DNA of 64,000 bases from Erpobdella octoculata (GCA_963978895.1 OZ022246.1:8014642-8078641); one strand, 5' to 3'. Shown: positions 51,725 through 64,000, counted from the first letter of the stretch. Notes: a model not told the origin generated them from the sequence alone. Program-made: numbers and translations.

Positions 51725-51881
51725 ATGTCTGGAAACCAAAGTCCAACTTGTATTGTTAGGACTATTGAAAGTGTGCTTGATGACAGTCAATATACCGGGG
51801 AAATTAATTTGACAGGGCGGAAGTTAAAATACTTTCCTAAAAATGCTGCAAAGTTTGATCTGAGTGACACCAATAAAGCGG
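51725..51881 (+). CDS. LRCH: LRCH exon 1
   Basis: The ATG context is ATTAATAATGTC. It ends after GCGG; donor GTTTGTGT at 51882. 157 nt, 52 codons plus one base; the split codon is completed by AG of exon 2 to give Glu before LSHNQ. Confidence 0.9.
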
Positions 51882-54800
51882 GTTTGTGTATTTATTTTCC
51901 TATATAAACATACATATATATCTGGAATGATACTTGGTTTCTTTTCTCTTGTTTTTGTTTCTTTTCTTTTGTTTTTATTTGTTTGCATTAAATAAATTTA
52001 AATACTAAATTTTAGTATTTACCAATTTGTAAAATTTTAATAGACAAGCTAAAAAGTACATTAAACTATAGTATTTGTTATAATCAAGAGCTGGAAAAAG
52101 ATATCAGGGTCAGATCAATCCCTAAAAAACGTTATTACCAAAACTAGTTGCTTAAAATTGGTGAGATTACTTATGGAAGCCATCCAATGCGAAACCATTT
52201 CCTCCTGTTGAAAAAGTGCTACATTTACCTGACTAATAGACACTAGACTAGACTTTGTCCCGGGTGCCAAAAACCCTAAGTACGCCGCCACAGGTAATTG
52301 ATGTAAATGTAAGGATAAAGCAAGCCAATGCAGACATTTTAAATTAAGTATCAGTAATGAAAAAAAACTTATATGATGAAATATGGAATTAATTGCGCGT
52401 CCCAATTGTTATTTTTAATGATAATCGATTTTCTCCAATCGTAAACAAATAACGACCGGAAACCGATGGGTGGAGTCTCAAAAGGTTAACATATTACTTT
52501 ACAGTAGGCAGTCGCACAGAAATTTCAAAATAATTTTTTTTTAATAAAAATTAGTTTTTTGAAAAAAAGAATACAATTGTAATCATAAAATACCAAAAAT
52601 TTCAATTTACGATTTATATTAACCGAGATATATCGATTTTAAGACAGCAAACAACGCCATGAGATACACCACGCTAAACGCAAAAAAACTGATGAGAGCG
52701 TAGACGTCGTATGCGTTGTTCGTTTGACTCATTGATTTCAACGATTTTATTCATTTTTCACTTAAACCACTAAAGTCACACTAATTAAACCATATATAAA
52801 AATAATTCATTTTTAAAATGAATAATAATCTATAAAAACAATTTTAAAATAATCTATTAGAAGAAAGTTGTTTACCTAAAATTGTTTAAATTCACGTTTA
52901 TTGTTAAAAATAAAGCATACAATGGTGATGTAAACTAAAATAAATGATTATCTTTCACATAAACGGCCCGGGCCGAATTCTCCAATAAAATAGTCCTATT
53001 TTGTTACAACCCTAGCCCTAACCCTAACCCTAACCCTAATTATCACTTTTCATCGTGTTTATAGCTAATTATAGCCAAGAATGTATTAATCTTTCCCACA
53101 GCAAGTCGTTTACGTGAAAGATTACCAAATAAATAATTAATATGTGTACAAAGTTTTTATAAAACATTGTTTGGAAGAGTGAAATAGCGACACATCTATC
53201 CTATCATACGTTGCTTGACAAGATCTGATGGCCTGGTAATGTCTTATTCGAATTATTGACATGACTGTTACAATTGAATTCAGTTACATGGTAGGTTAAT
53301 CAGTTAAACATTGGTTGGTCAGACAAGACAAAATTGATATTGCTCCAGACTGCATATTCACTGTGTCCGCGACTACATCGTGCGCTGGGCATTTGTTAAC
53401 TCTTTTTCCATTAACACTGGACATCTGTTGTGTAAAGTTATGCTGAAAGAATGAATCCACGAGAATCAAAGTAAATCTAACACGTAAATTGATATTTTCT
53501 AATATTGGTTCAAGTACTATACAGCAAAAAATAAAATATTAAAGTTGAAGTGAATTAATTACACTGCCACAAACTTATGTTCTACAATTTTACATAAGTA
53601 TACAATAATGCTATGTACTGTATACTAACTTAAACAATAAATATCCATAACGATTTTTATAAGACATTTCTGTGTAGAATTAAAAGGCCACGCATCTATT
53701 CTATCAGACTTTGTTTGACAAGGTATGACGGCCTGGTAATGTCGTCAATGTACTTCAAATCATCGACATGACTGTTACAATTGAGTTTAGTTACATGTTA
53801 GGTAGATCAATTATTCATTTGTTGGTCAGAGAAGACAAAAAGATATTGTTGCAGGCTGCATTTTCTCGGTGTATCGCAACTTAGATCATGCGCATTTGTT
53901 AACTCTTTAACGCGTGACATCAGTTTTGTCAAGTTATACTGAAAAAATGAATGCATCAGAGTTAAAGTTGAAGTGAATTTACTACACTGCTAAGAACGTA
54001 TGTTCCACATAAGTAAGTCATAAAGCAATTTGTTTCAAGTTTGGTATTATTGCTTAAAGTATAGCATTTCTTTGTAGAGTTAAAAGGCGACGCATATATT
54101 CTAAAAAAACATTGTTTGACAAGGTCTGACGGCCTTGGTCATGTCATCAACATCATTCAAATTATTGACATGACTGTTACAATAGAGTTTAGTTACATGT
54201 TAAGCAGATCAATTATTCATTTGTTGGTCAGACAAGACAAAAAGATATTGTTGCAGGCTGCATTTTCTCGGTGTATCGCAACTTAGATCATGCGCATTTG
54301 TTAACTCTTTAACGCGTGAAATCAGGTTCAGCGATTGAAATTTGAATCTTATTCTACCAAATTAATTTGAATTTGAAATAACTCAAATGCTGAAGATAAA
54401 ATGTCGATCTTGAACGCTGAGAAAGAAAGTGACGAGGACGCAAACAAACAACATTGAAATTTATGCTAATGTGTAGTAGAGTGTTCTTGGATGCGGTCAC
54501 TGCATCCGGTCACTGTGGTAAGTCTCTTTTATTAGCATCTCTTTTTCCCTCTCTCTGTAGGCGGTGATATTCTCTAGCCATTAACTTATTTAGCATATCT
54601 CATTCCTTCTCAACGTGAGCTGCCTATTCTGCTAGGCTCCTAAGTTCTTTAACAGTACTCTCTCCCTCTATATGTTAGTAGCCTAGCCTCTTAACAGTCT
54701 CTCTTTCATTCTCTACTGGACAGCTTATTTTGCTGGTTCTTTAACTTTTCAGCATCTCTCTTTTTCTTGCCCTCTCAGTAGCTTTTTCTCTTGTATTATT

Positions 54801-57800
54801 ATTAGAAAAATTGTGCAGTTTTATATTAACTGGACAGCAATACAAAAAACTGGGGAGAAGCCTGAATGAGCTGGGGGCTTGACCAAAACTGGGGAGGCCT
54901 GAACAAAACTGGGGGGGCCTGGGCCCCCCCGGCCCCATATCTGGTTACGGCCCTGATGTATTGTATTATATTGGATTTCTACCTTACAATATTATGTGTC
55001 AAAGTTAGATAGCACATTATTCCATATTGATGCTATTGCATCTAAGAACGTTTATTCATATTAATCAATCAATCCATAATAATTATAATATGAATTTATC
55101 ATTTATATATTGTATTATATGTCTACGAAACAGCGCAATACTTGATCAGTAATGCGATGACTGAGATGGCGGCGACAATGGCCGACAAACGCGTGATTTT
55201 GCAGTTCGAGTTGCAAAATGAAGGGCCATAGTTACGGCGGTCGGGGCATTTTTAAGCAATGAAAATTTCCAGTGATATAGATTAATGAAGATTCTAGCCC
55301 GGCAAAAAAAAACTAAAATACGGCAAGGTCAAAGAAGAAAGTTATAAGTGATTATAAGAGAAAAAAAAAAGCGGACCAAACTTCCAGATCCAATGTCAAG
55401 GTGAAGGGGCGTGGCCAAGTATATTGATTAGTCTCGTTAAATTCCCGCACTTTTTACGCGTCTCCTGATGTAACCAAAGACTCTATAGACGCCCAAATTA
55501 TCGAGATATAAACAAAACTGTAACACCGCTCGACGCCGGGACCGAAAAAGCCGCGCGCAGAAAATTCGGCTCAACTCAGTTGCGTACGTCTTCATGCGAT
55601 TTTTAACTGTGCGACTGCCTACTTTACAGTAATATATCAGTGCATCTCTCTACTTATTCATTGTTTAAGTTAGATATTTGTAAGCATTTTTCAATAACTT
55701 CATTTTTAAATGTGAATTTTGCTCTTTTTGATTGAGTCAGATCCTTCTTAATTGTAATCTTTTAAAATATGTTAAAGAACATTAGTTTTTTGCAGATATC
55801 TAACTCAAATATCTGAAGTTTAGATAAGTTATTGAGAAAATATTTGAAATTAATTTATTATGCTAATTTTTAGGGCCTAGACTAAACAAATTGCATTTGA
55901 TGCTGAAGTCTGAATATTTCAGAACAATTTTAGCCGGAGCTGAATATTCGCTCCGGCAAAAATTTAACAAATATGTATAACTCTAAACAAGACTGAAAAA
56001 ATTGAATAAGTTAATTAATTATTATTACGAATGTATAACTGATTAAAAAATAAATAAATAAACCCAGATATATTTATAAACTAAATATATTGGTAGAGTA
56101 AATAGTATCTAATTAGTAATCAAAATTAACTTCTTCGAGATTCTTAGGAAAAACATCATTTCAATTTTGGCTGGTCATTGTATATAAGGTCTGCAGAACT
56201 GAATGTTCTCTCACTATCCACACTGGAAGGAGAGGCAGTACAAAATTTTTTGGCAGCCAAGGCAAGCTGTTGATAAATATACTGTTGACTATCTAATTAA
56301 TATTTGATTGGGTCTTTTAGAAGAGAGAGCCATAGAATAAATGCTTCCGAATACTCTAAACTTCCCTCTGAAGCGAAGTTCATTTAGTTCTTTCTTACTA
56401 ATTTCCACCTTTATAAGAATTTATACATATAACATATTTGAGACTTTAAGTACCTGTTATGTTAGCATTTAAAATTTGATGATACCAGTACTAAATGTAG
56501 TTTTGTTCTTATTTGTTTTATTTAAAAAGTATTGATATTTGTATCGAATTTCAATCTTGTTTTTTGGCTGTTTTTATCACTGATAAAATATTTATATTTT
56601 TTTATTTGAATTGCAGTTTTTACACACTTTTATTTAACTTGACTTCTCTGTCTGTCTGTCGTCAAATTTTGCAATCGATTCTAAACTAACATTATATCAT
56701 TATTGGTAATGAATACGAGGTTACTTGAGAGGAAATACTTGATAGAAATTACTTGATATATATATATATATACATCACAATCGATTATATAAAAGTGTGT
56801 TTTTTAAAAACTTAGTTTTTTTATTCACTTGTTATAGTTTTCATAATTATCTATCTGAACATATTTTTAAATCATTATTTAAGGTGGGTGGTCCAAATAA
56901 ATATCTAAAATGGATTGCTGTGTTTTTATTACAGTTTATTAAGTGAAGCAGGGTAACATATGTAATGTTTAGATCTCCTGTCACACACTTTTACTGTATC
57001 ATTAGACTTGTCTTTATGATCTTCTAATTTTCTGACATTACATGTTAATTTACATTATATTAATTATTACTACTTTCATATATTATTCTAGTTTTTTATT
57101 GCTACATTATCTTTTTGCTTACAAATAAATTTCTCTTTTATGGTTTTTTAAACCTGCAAAAGTTATTCAGATGCAAAAAACTCAGGTTTAATTGGTTTTA
57201 TTTCATATGCAGATTTGTTGCTTCTTCTTTCTAAGAAGAAGTTTATGTATCTTCATAGCAAATTGTTTTTATCAAGAATTTATTTTCAACATCCATTATT
57301 AAGATGATTTTGTGTATTCTAATTTTTTTATGTTTTTAGGAAAGATTATGTGATTTTAGGTTTATGGTCATTGGTGTGTCCCAAGTGAAGTGTTTGGTTG
57401 TGTTATTAGAGACTACATTTTTTGTGACAGAATTTTTTTTATCACAAATTGATCTTGTGTTTATGTCTGTCTGGCGAGGCTTGGTTTTGCTATCACAAGC
57501 AGCAACATCAGTCATCATGTGATCCCAACAGTTATTTTTACACAGTCCTATAATTTGGAAATGCTTTGATAGAAAATGATGATGCAGGAGAAATGAGTTT
57601 ACTTTCCAAAAGCAGAAGGTTTTCTTATTTATGCACCTCCTGAATGGTGTCTCATTCCTTGGGAAACAAATTTGTAATGATTACTAATGATTATGATGAT
57701 ATATGTATATATATTGCTTATGTTGTTTATTTAATAATTATGATGATTTATCTGTTATGCTGTTAGTTAGGAATCTACAAGCTGTTTTTTTTGTTTGTGT

Positions 57801-59025
57801 TGCAGTGGAAATATCTATTTTTTTTTATTATTTGCATGGTGTGATGTTGGAACATTGAAATTAAAATTACAAATTTATTTGTTATAAATAAAAATAAGCC
57901 GCTAAATGTGTTGCTAAGCGCTAAACTCGAGAACGGCTAGACCAAATGCTTCGAAATTTTGACACAACATGGTACTCATTAAGGGGAAGGTTTTTATCTA
58001 TATTTTTGAGAAATTGGCTTATTATTTAATTTTTATGTGTAAAAAATCTCTTAGGCCAAAAGTCTCTATGTACGAAAATCAAAGGTTCTTGCATAACATA
58101 ATTCAAATTTAGTTTGCGTAACAAAGTTTGAAGAATGTTTCATGCAACTTTTACCGAATCTATTTAAAATTTTGTGGGGAAAAAAGGAGGGAGATGAAGA
58201 AAGAAAGGGAGCATGAATTTAAAAAAATAATTATGTATGTTTGGAAAGAATGAAATCCAACATAATTAATTATATAATTACTTACATTTGTAAAGTTGAA
58301 AAATTGTTGTTTTGATAAGCAAAATTTGCATTAAATAAAAAGTCATCGATTCCTGAAATATGAGCGATTTGTGAAAAACCTCTATTTTATGGTTTACTAG
58401 TTATCACACTAAATGACATAAAATAATTGTTAATTCAACAGTTTAAGATTTTTCCGAAACGCTGTTCTATAGAACTCAATTATTTTTTTATTCTGCTTCG
58501 GCCTGATGACATGTGTCTAAACTTTGGGCAGAGTCAAAGCTCGAAGCGAAGTTCAGCCAGTTTCTACTGTTTTTCATTTATAATTTAATTAGTAATTATA
58601 CTAATTTATGCAGAGTTGTCCCACAATCAGTTTGCTGATGTTCCAGAAGAAGTTTGCTCATTTAACTCCTTGGAGCATCTCAACTTGAGTCACAATCAAA
58701 TACGAATTCTTCCCTTCTCACTGACAAAGCTACATGAACTTGTCGAACTGAATCTCAGGTATTTCAATCAAATTGTTGCTTTCATTTTCTAAAGGTCTTT
58801 CTAGTTAAATTTAATATATAGAGCTGCACATTAATCACGATTAATCTTTTAAATTAACCTTTAAAATTCAACAAAGTTAGCTGATTTAATGACAAATCTT
58901 AATTGCACTAAAATATAGGCCTTGAATTGCGCTCAAGTGTTCTGTTATTGAATATATGATATTGGTCCCTGAAATTCAGATTTGTATAGACAGAGATACG
59001 TGCATACATACATACATACATCCAG

Positions 59026-59113
<88 letters not shown>

Positions 59114-61074
59114 TCTAATTGACCAGTGCTTTTTCATATGATTTTTTCCGATTTTATGCCAAGTCCAGCATGCTTTTCTGGGGAACTTGTATGTTGATTA
59201 GGTAGACCTGAAAGTATTACCTTATATTGGCTGGTATAGAATAACTATAAGGTGAGCTATATAAATAATTAAAGAATATCATCACTCCATCATCAATCAG
59301 GATGGTTTTAGTTTGTCGAACCTTAAATGGAGAATAGTTAAAAATGAACTTTAATAAAACAAGGTTTGTTTAAATAAGAAATCCTGATTTGATGAGAGAT
59401 GCAAATAATTGGCAAGATTATTCAAGAGCATTCCTGAACCAGTTGGTTGCAACAGCATATAATTCATCAAATGTTTCACAACCAAAACACATTTTCAAAA
59501 CATAATGCTGGTGAATTACTGAAAGTCTGAATGTTATTTTCATTCATTTTTTCTAGTCTTTAGCTGTAGTATTTTGCTTTGAAAATTTGATAAAAAATTA
59601 ATATTATGATAATCTACTTAAAGCAATGTATAATGTAATATCCTCTGTATCTGAATTATATGTGATTATAGTATTTCAAATTTATTTTTGTTCTTAGGGA
59701 TGCGTGAGGACATATGTTCCGTGTATATGTGTGTGTGTGTGTATGTGTGTGAGTGCTTTTTTGTGAGTGTAGGAGTTCATGGGGTAGCAAATATTTATAT
59801 ATTATGTTATCTATCAATGTGTTATGTAGGATCTATATGGTTTACAATTTACAGGTGTTTTCAAATCAAATTCCATGATAAGAATTGAATTCTAGCAGAC
59901 CTATATGCTATGTCATTTAAAGTATATATTTTATACATAAAATACCTATTATGTAAACAATTTATTTATTATATATATATATATATATATAAATATAAGT
60001 GTGCGTGAGAAATATAACTGATATTATATTTATAATTCATAACAGCAACAACCTTCTCACCTCGTTCCCACCTTTCATATGTCAACTCCATCACTTGCAA
60101 GTTCTCATCATGAATGGAAACAAAATTATTTCCCTCCCTGACGAGATTGGACAACTCATGAAATTATCCTCTCTTGTTAGTTTTTTATGTTTATTGTGTA
60201 TGTTCTGTTTGGATATAATAAAGCTTGTGTGTACACTGTTTAATAATAATAACCCGTTTGTATGTTTAACTTGTATGTTCAGTTTGTATGTTTAGCTTGT
60301 ATGGTTTGCTCATTAAGACCTTTTCTATATTTTGTCATATTTGTGTTGGATAAAAGTGCAATTATTTATCAAATGCATAGTTAGTTATAACTTTATTAAA
60401 AAATTAGTTTTGATTTGAAATCTATGTTTGTTAAGAAATAGATTGATGTAATAGTAATATAGTAATATGTTTGTTTGGACTTTTGTTTATTCACCAAGCT
60501 AGAATTTTGTTTGTGCATATTCTATTTGTTAAATTACCTGCCAATTTGGATTCAGATATGACCCTAGTAGATTTTTATTTATTTATTGACCCCTTATAAT
60601 AATAGTTATGTAATTTAATTTGTAAAACTAACTGAAATCAATGTTCTTTTAATGAAGCAGAATATCTTTTCTCATGGGTTGAAATAAGTTTACAGATGGT
60701 CCACCTTGGGGGGTGGGTAATAAATAGACAGTTGTTAGAATTTAAATTTAGAAGTAATTTAATTGTTATTTTTACTATTTATTGTTATAATTACTTTCAT
60801 TGTTAATTATAATGGTTGACATTATGAAGCTTGTAATATGTGGCCACAAGGTTGTTTTTAATTTTAGTATGGTTTTTGCTTTTTATTTGAAAATTTCAAA
60901 ATGTTATTTGCATAAAAATACAAAGTTTTAGCTCAAGTTAATTGGCCAGCATCTTATCTACTTTCATTTTAATTTTAACCTTCTTGTGCTTAATATTATC
61001 ATATTATCAGTAATATATTCTTGATATTGTATATTCTCAGGTGGTTCTAGCTCTTTCTTTCTGTGTGTGTGTGT

Positions 61075-61146
<72 letters not shown>

Positions 61147-63851
61147 TGAGTAGGTATGTTATCATTTGAAGGCTTAAGTAAATTTCCCATTTGAGGAGAA
61201 ATTCAAAGTAATAATGTTTAAAGAAGTTAGCAAGAAACTAGTTAGTTGTATTAATTGTTGCTAACAAGAAGAAAAGAAAGATGTAGGCGTGGTTATAAGT
61301 AATAAATGAATAGAAGATTATTCTTTCAATCATTCTGTTTCTTGCTCCTACTTTGTTGTTACTTTCTTACTTTATTTAACTCTTTAAAAATTCTTCTCTG
61401 TCTTTTTTTTCTCTCTCTCTCTCTCTCTGTGTCTGTCTCTCTTTAAATATATTAACTCGCTCTGTTTTATAAATAAAAATACAACCAACTGGCTTTCTTT
61501 AAGCAAAAACCGGCAAAACGCCAGACAGCCATAGCAAAAAACAACAAAGTTATTGAGGCAAGTTCATGATTATTCTATTATTATCATGACGACATTTTGT
61601 TTTGCTATTCATAATAAAAAATTTTGTTTGTTAATAAACAATACAAATTTAGACTCAATAATCAACAAAACTAAAATTTATTTGTTATGAGCAAAACCAT
61701 TATAGTTTATTAATGGGCTATACAATGTGTTTTCAATGAAGAATAAAAAACAAATCAGTTTATATTACTTGAATGTTAGGAGAAAGAAAAAGAAAGTGAC
61801 ATGTTATTCTGTGTTTATTACAATTAAAAATATATTTTTATGGATTTAATATTCTAATCTACTTGATGATGATGATTTCATGGATTGCAGAACCATTCGT
61901 TGAAGGTGTTGATTACTTTAATCCAATTAGAAATATTAAGTATTTTTTAAAATGTTTGTGTATGTATGTATGTATGTATGTATGTATGTATGTATGTATG
62001 TATGCATGTATGTATTATATGTATACGTACATATGTATTTATGTATGTATGTATCTATGTATCTATGTATGTATGTATGTATGTAAGTATGTATGTATGT
62101 ATGTATGTATGTGTGTGTATACTGTGTATGTATGTTTGTATGTAGGGGTTAGTTTATTTTTCCCTCAACTTGAAATTATAAGTATGTATGTATGGTTTTT
62201 ATGTTTGTTTGTATGTAGGGGTGAGTTTAGTTGGAATTAGAATGTGAATTAGAGCCTCCTATACCATTACATAAAATAAAATTCAGACAAATTCATTCAA
62301 AATGACTATGTCAGAAGGACAAAATTTAAATAAGATATAAAATAAAATCAGATTTAAAAAAGTATATTTTTTTCAGAAAAATAAAACCATCAGTTTTGAA
62401 TTCATTTAAAAAACTAAAATTAATTCTTCAAATGAAAGATTTATAGTCAAAACTTTGTGTTTTCATAGTTATTCAAAAAGCTTCTTATATTTTCCATCCT
62501 TACATACTTCATATGTCAAGTATTTAAAGAACTGTAATCAAGGTTTTTTTTATTTTATAGATTTATAGTCATAAAAAAATGAATTGCAAAAAAATAAAAG
62601 CTGACAAATTACGCCCAAGAAAGAGTACACGCTACCATAGAGTACCAAAGAGTATGTATTGTATTGTATTGCGTTTAGTTCAAAGTGTAATGATAAAGTT
62701 GATTTTTTAATAAATAAAAGTTTGGTAGCGGTACTCATTGGTGTCTCTACCCTAAGAGGATTTGTGAAAGACAAAGTTATTAACCGCTTACTTTTTAAAT
62801 CCTTTATAATAATTTCATTGTGTTTGCTTGAGGGAATGCAGTGGAATCTTGTGACTCTTAAATAACATACCATCTATCATCCAATCAAGATAGATTTGGC
62901 ATATTGAATTGCTGTCCGTGACAATGATTGGACAGAATCTAAAAATATATATAAACAAATAAATTAAAATTTAAGAAAATTACACAGTTTTGTTAAAGAA
63001 ATAAAACCATCAGTTTCATGTACATTCAAAGAAAGTGACTTTACAAATAAGGGGTTTATAAAAAAAACATTGTTTTATGGGTTGATTTGTTATTTTATAC
63101 CCAACGTAATGCTGCTGAAGTAAAAAAAAGTACTTCAACTTCAAGTCTTTTTAAATGCCATTCATGAGGGGGCATGCATTATCTGGATACCTGTACTGCT
63201 ACTTATAATGCTTGGAGTATTTTTTAAAGTTTTAAAAGTTACCTTGTGATTATTTGTGAAATAGATCTGAAGTTTTGAAATAATTAAAACATAACATTTG
63301 TTCTTCGAAAAGATAGTCTGTTGTTGTTACAAAGAGTTGTTTCATAGTAATTAATATAAGTTTTATTTGATGATGATGATGATGATGATGATGTAATAAA
63401 TAGAGCTATATTGGTTGGATGTTGATGTAATTACATCTTCTAAATATTATAACAGGACATGAGCAGTAATGAACTAACAAATATACCAAACCAACTCGGA
63501 GAGTTGTATTCACTGAAAGATTTAAAGTTACGAAGGAATCAACTCATTGAATTGCCAATATGTAAGTTTTAATTAAATTTTCTAACCATGTTATGAACTT
63601 GTTTTTGAAATAATTTTTTTGACATGCTTTTTAAACTTTATTATTTGTTATTGTCATTGTTTCTGCGGTTATTGCATTATAGTTGTACCAGTTTGAAAAC
63701 AAACTTGTTCACAGGTCTGACAAGATTGAAGCTGAACCGGTTAGATATTTCATGTAACAAAATTGCCCACATTCCATGTGACTTTCGAAAAGTTACAAGT
63801 CTCGAAGAGATCCTCGTAGAAGGAAATCCTCTTGTTTCTCCTCCAGCACAT
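51725..63851 (+). CDS. LRCH: LRCH family protein (LRR plus CH domain), 5' five coding exons
   Basis: Five exons (51725-51881, 58614-58758, 60046-60175, 63456-63561, 63715-63851) join in frame to 225 codons. All have GT/AG borders and compatible phases (1, 2, 0, 1, 0). The product opens MSGNQSPTCIVRTIES and has the family start GEINLTGRKLKYFP and DLSDTNKAELSHNQ. Eight or so leucine-rich repeats follow (for example SLEHLNLSHNQIRILP, LIMNGNKIISLPDEIGQL, LKDLKLRRNQLIELP), ending ILVEGNPLVSPPAH, where LRCH proteins leave the LRR domain. LRCH proteins are cytoplasmic/cortical scaffolds with a C-terminal calponin homology domain, linked in other animals to cytoskeleton and DOCK-family regulators. 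That domain must lie beyond the window; the last donor is at 63852. Introns are 6732, 1287, 3280 and 153 bp, the first filled with transposons. Confidence 0.93.
51882..52504 (+). other. LRCH intron 1, first part
   Basis: AT-rich sequence with no recognised element before the large TIR transposon. Confidence 0.5.
53010..53039. repeat. Interstitial telomere-type repeat (CCCTAA)n
   Basis: CCCTAGCCCTAACCCTAACC and following, about five units with one G variant. This is the TTAGGG motif used by most non-arthropod animals. Confidence 0.9.
53160..54350. repeat. Three tandem copies of a 400-500-bp unit
   Basis: The anchor GGCCTGGTAATGTC occurs near 53230 and 53730, with a variant near 54131. Each is followed by TTGACATGACTGTTACAAT or a near-identical string, then TTGGTCAGACAAGAC and GCATTTGTTAACTCTTT. 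Copies 2 and 3 are closest to each other. No frame stays open through them. Confidence 0.85.
54800..54954 (-). mobile_element. hAT terminal fragment inside the TIR element
   Basis: The minus strand starts CAGGGCCGTAACCAGATATG then a G/C-rich run and repeated CCCCAGTTTTG motifs, a common hAT terminus style. The other end was not identified. Confidence 0.45.
55630..56616 (+). other. LRCH intron 1, middle part
   Basis: AT-rich; 56190-56250 (CACTCTCCACACTGGAAGGA-like) may be a decayed hAT coding piece. No firm feature. Confidence 0.4.
56617..56834 (+). mobile_element. HINE-like element, ACACACTTT subfamily
   Basis: Starts TTTTTACACACTTTTATTTA then ACTTGACTTCTCTGTCTGTC. Ends AAAAGTGTGTTTTTT, hairpin AAAAACTTAGTTTTT and TTATTCACTTGTTA. 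The 218-bp copy is uninterrupted apart from a short TA tract. Confidence 0.8.
57880..58397 (+). mobile_element. HINE-like element, 3' end clear
   Basis: Ends GAAATATGAGCGATTTGTG, AAAAACCTCTATTTTA, TGGTTTACTAGTTATC, in line with the family 3' end. The 5' limit is uncertain; AACGGCTAGACCAAATGC near 57943 is a motif seen in other Helitron-like repeats. It ends about 215 bp before LRCH exon 2. Confidence 0.5.
58614..58758 (+). CDS. LRCH: LRCH exon 2
   Basis: Acceptor CTAATTTATGCAG at 58601-58613; donor GTATTT at 58759. 145 nt. Encodes LSHNQFADVPEEVCSF and the next two repeats; ends in AG of a split Ser codon. Confidence 0.93.
58759..60045 (+). other. LRCH intron 2
   Basis: Contains a (TA)n array at 59032-59110 and a TG-rich patch near 59727-59775. 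No other feature. Confidence 0.8.
60046..60175 (+). CDS. LRCH: LRCH exon 3
   Basis: Acceptor TTCATAACAG to 60045; the first base C completes AGC (Ser), giving LNLSNNLLTSFP across the junction. Donor GTTAGT at 60176. 130 nt, ends in phase 0. Confidence 0.93.
61950..62115. repeat. (ATGT)n microsatellite
   Basis: Long run of ATGT with a few substitutions; the Met-Tyr-Val-Cys frame through it is an artefact. Confidence 0.95.
62815..63098 (+). mobile_element. HINE-like element, decayed
   Basis: The 5' side has AATTTCATTGTGTTTGCTTG and CATCCAATCAAGATAGATTT as in the 13045 copy. The 3' side has AAATAAGGGGTTTATAAA, AAACATTGTTTT and GGGTTGATTTGTTA. Confidence 0.5.
63456..63561 (+). CDS. LRCH: LRCH exon 4
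   Basis: Acceptor ATTATAACAG to 63455; begins DMSSNELTNIPNQLG. Donor GTAAGT at 63562. 106 nt, ends with one base of a split codon. Confidence 0.93.
63715..63851 (+). CDS. LRCH: LRCH exon 5
   Basis: Acceptor CTTGTTCACAG to 63714; the alternative AG at 63682 would hit a stop. Encodes LTRLKLNRLDISCNKIAHIP and the end of the LRR block. Donor GTAAGT at 63852. 137 nt, phase 0. Confidence 0.92.
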
Positions 63852-64000
63852 GTAAGTGGTGTACACATTAATATATATATTTTTGGGTGGTCTTAATGAG
63901 GTCTAAATTTTTTTTATTTTTCTTGTGGGGCAGCATCTTAAATGATTGACATTTATGAGGAATTAAATGTGCTGAAAATTTCAGTTAAATTCATTTTAGG
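63852..64000 (+). other. LRCH intron 5, 5' part
   Basis: Begins with GTAAGT; the window ends inside it. Confidence 0.85.

Larger units (their letters stand above)
52505..55621. mobile_element. 3.1-kb TIR DNA transposon in LRCH intron 1
   Basis: Both ends read TAGGCAGTCGCACAG toward the interior (15 bp exact). CTTTACAG directly flanks both sides (52497-52504 and 55622-55629). The direct match extends to TACTTTACAGTA because the element starts and ends in TA. An 8-bp duplication with a TAG start fits hAT; a Mutator-like element with a longer duplication is the alternative. No transposase is readable. The inside holds a telomere-type tract, three tandem copies of a 400-500-bp unit and a hAT end. 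Confidence 0.75.
60176..63455 (+). other. LRCH intron 3 with simple repeats
   Basis: (GT)n at 61061-61145, (TC)n near 61407-61445, (ATGT)n at 61950-62115 and GAT repeats at 63371-63393. HINE-related blocks lie at 62480-62560 and 62815-63098. Confidence 0.8.

Noticed and set aside
53010..53039. A chromosome end
   Set aside because: Only about five telomere-type units, inside a transposon and inside a gene intron.

Overview
The window is a repeat-dense, AT-rich stretch of an invertebrate animal nuclear genome. The host genes have GT-AG introns. There are long (TA)n, (TG)n and (TACACA)n arrays and a very mixed transposon load. One interstitial TTAGGG-type telomere tract argues against most arthropods, which use TTAGG. 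A lophotrochozoan or another soft-bodied invertebrate fits, but the sequence alone does not fix the phylum.

Only two host genes can be supported, both on the + strand. The first is the last coding exon (43221-45016) of an aminergic G-protein-coupled receptor, most like invertebrate 5-HT2 receptors. It covers TM3 to TM7 with a very long third intracellular loop and an unusual Val in place of the TM6 proline. The second is the 5' part of an LRCH-type gene (leucine-rich repeats plus a calponin homology domain expected beyond the window). Five phase-compatible exons at 51725-51881, 58614-58758, 60046-60175, 63456-63561 and 63715-63851 join into 225 codons of LRR protein.

Nearly everything else is mobile DNA. 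There is one non-LTR retrotransposon with an open endonuclease/RT frame (30301-33384). There are several hAT elements, four with an exact or 7-of-8 match 8-bp target duplication (10882-12018, 21435-22692, 24059-24580, 33828-34895). Also present are a 3.1-kb TIR element (52505-55621), a decayed piggyBac (15100-16235), a pogo/Tigger remnant (50673-51240), LTR-element pieces with tRNA-Leu-type and tRNA-Trp-type primer sites, a tRNA-derived SINE, a 2.2-kb Helitron (46917-49120) and a palindromic Helitron derivative (39524-40337).

The most interesting structure is a dispersed family of about 220-380-bp elements built like Helentron-associated HINE/DINE elements: 5' subterminal inverted repeat, short microsatellite, 3' subterminal inverted repeat, A5C..G5T-type hairpin, and a terminal ACTTGTT. 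Four subfamilies here carry different inverted-repeat sequences, and the two ends change together. Several copies are split by later insertions, which gives a readable order of events, up to four layers deep around 10.8-12.4 kb.

Layout: 0-10 kb microsatellites and decayed repeats; 10.7-14.4 kb nested repeats and a SINE; 15-16.4 kb piggyBac; 18-22.9 kb nested HINE and hAT elements; 23-24.7 kb LTR element with a nested MITE; 26-27.3 kb large TA/TG arrays around transposon ends; 30-33.4 kb retrotransposon; 33.8-41 kb hAT elements, arrays and the palindromic Helitron; 41-42.9 kb HINEs; 43.2-45.4 kb receptor exon; 46.9-51.3 kb Helitron and retroelement/pogo remnants; 51.7 kb to the end the LRCH gene with transposons in its introns.
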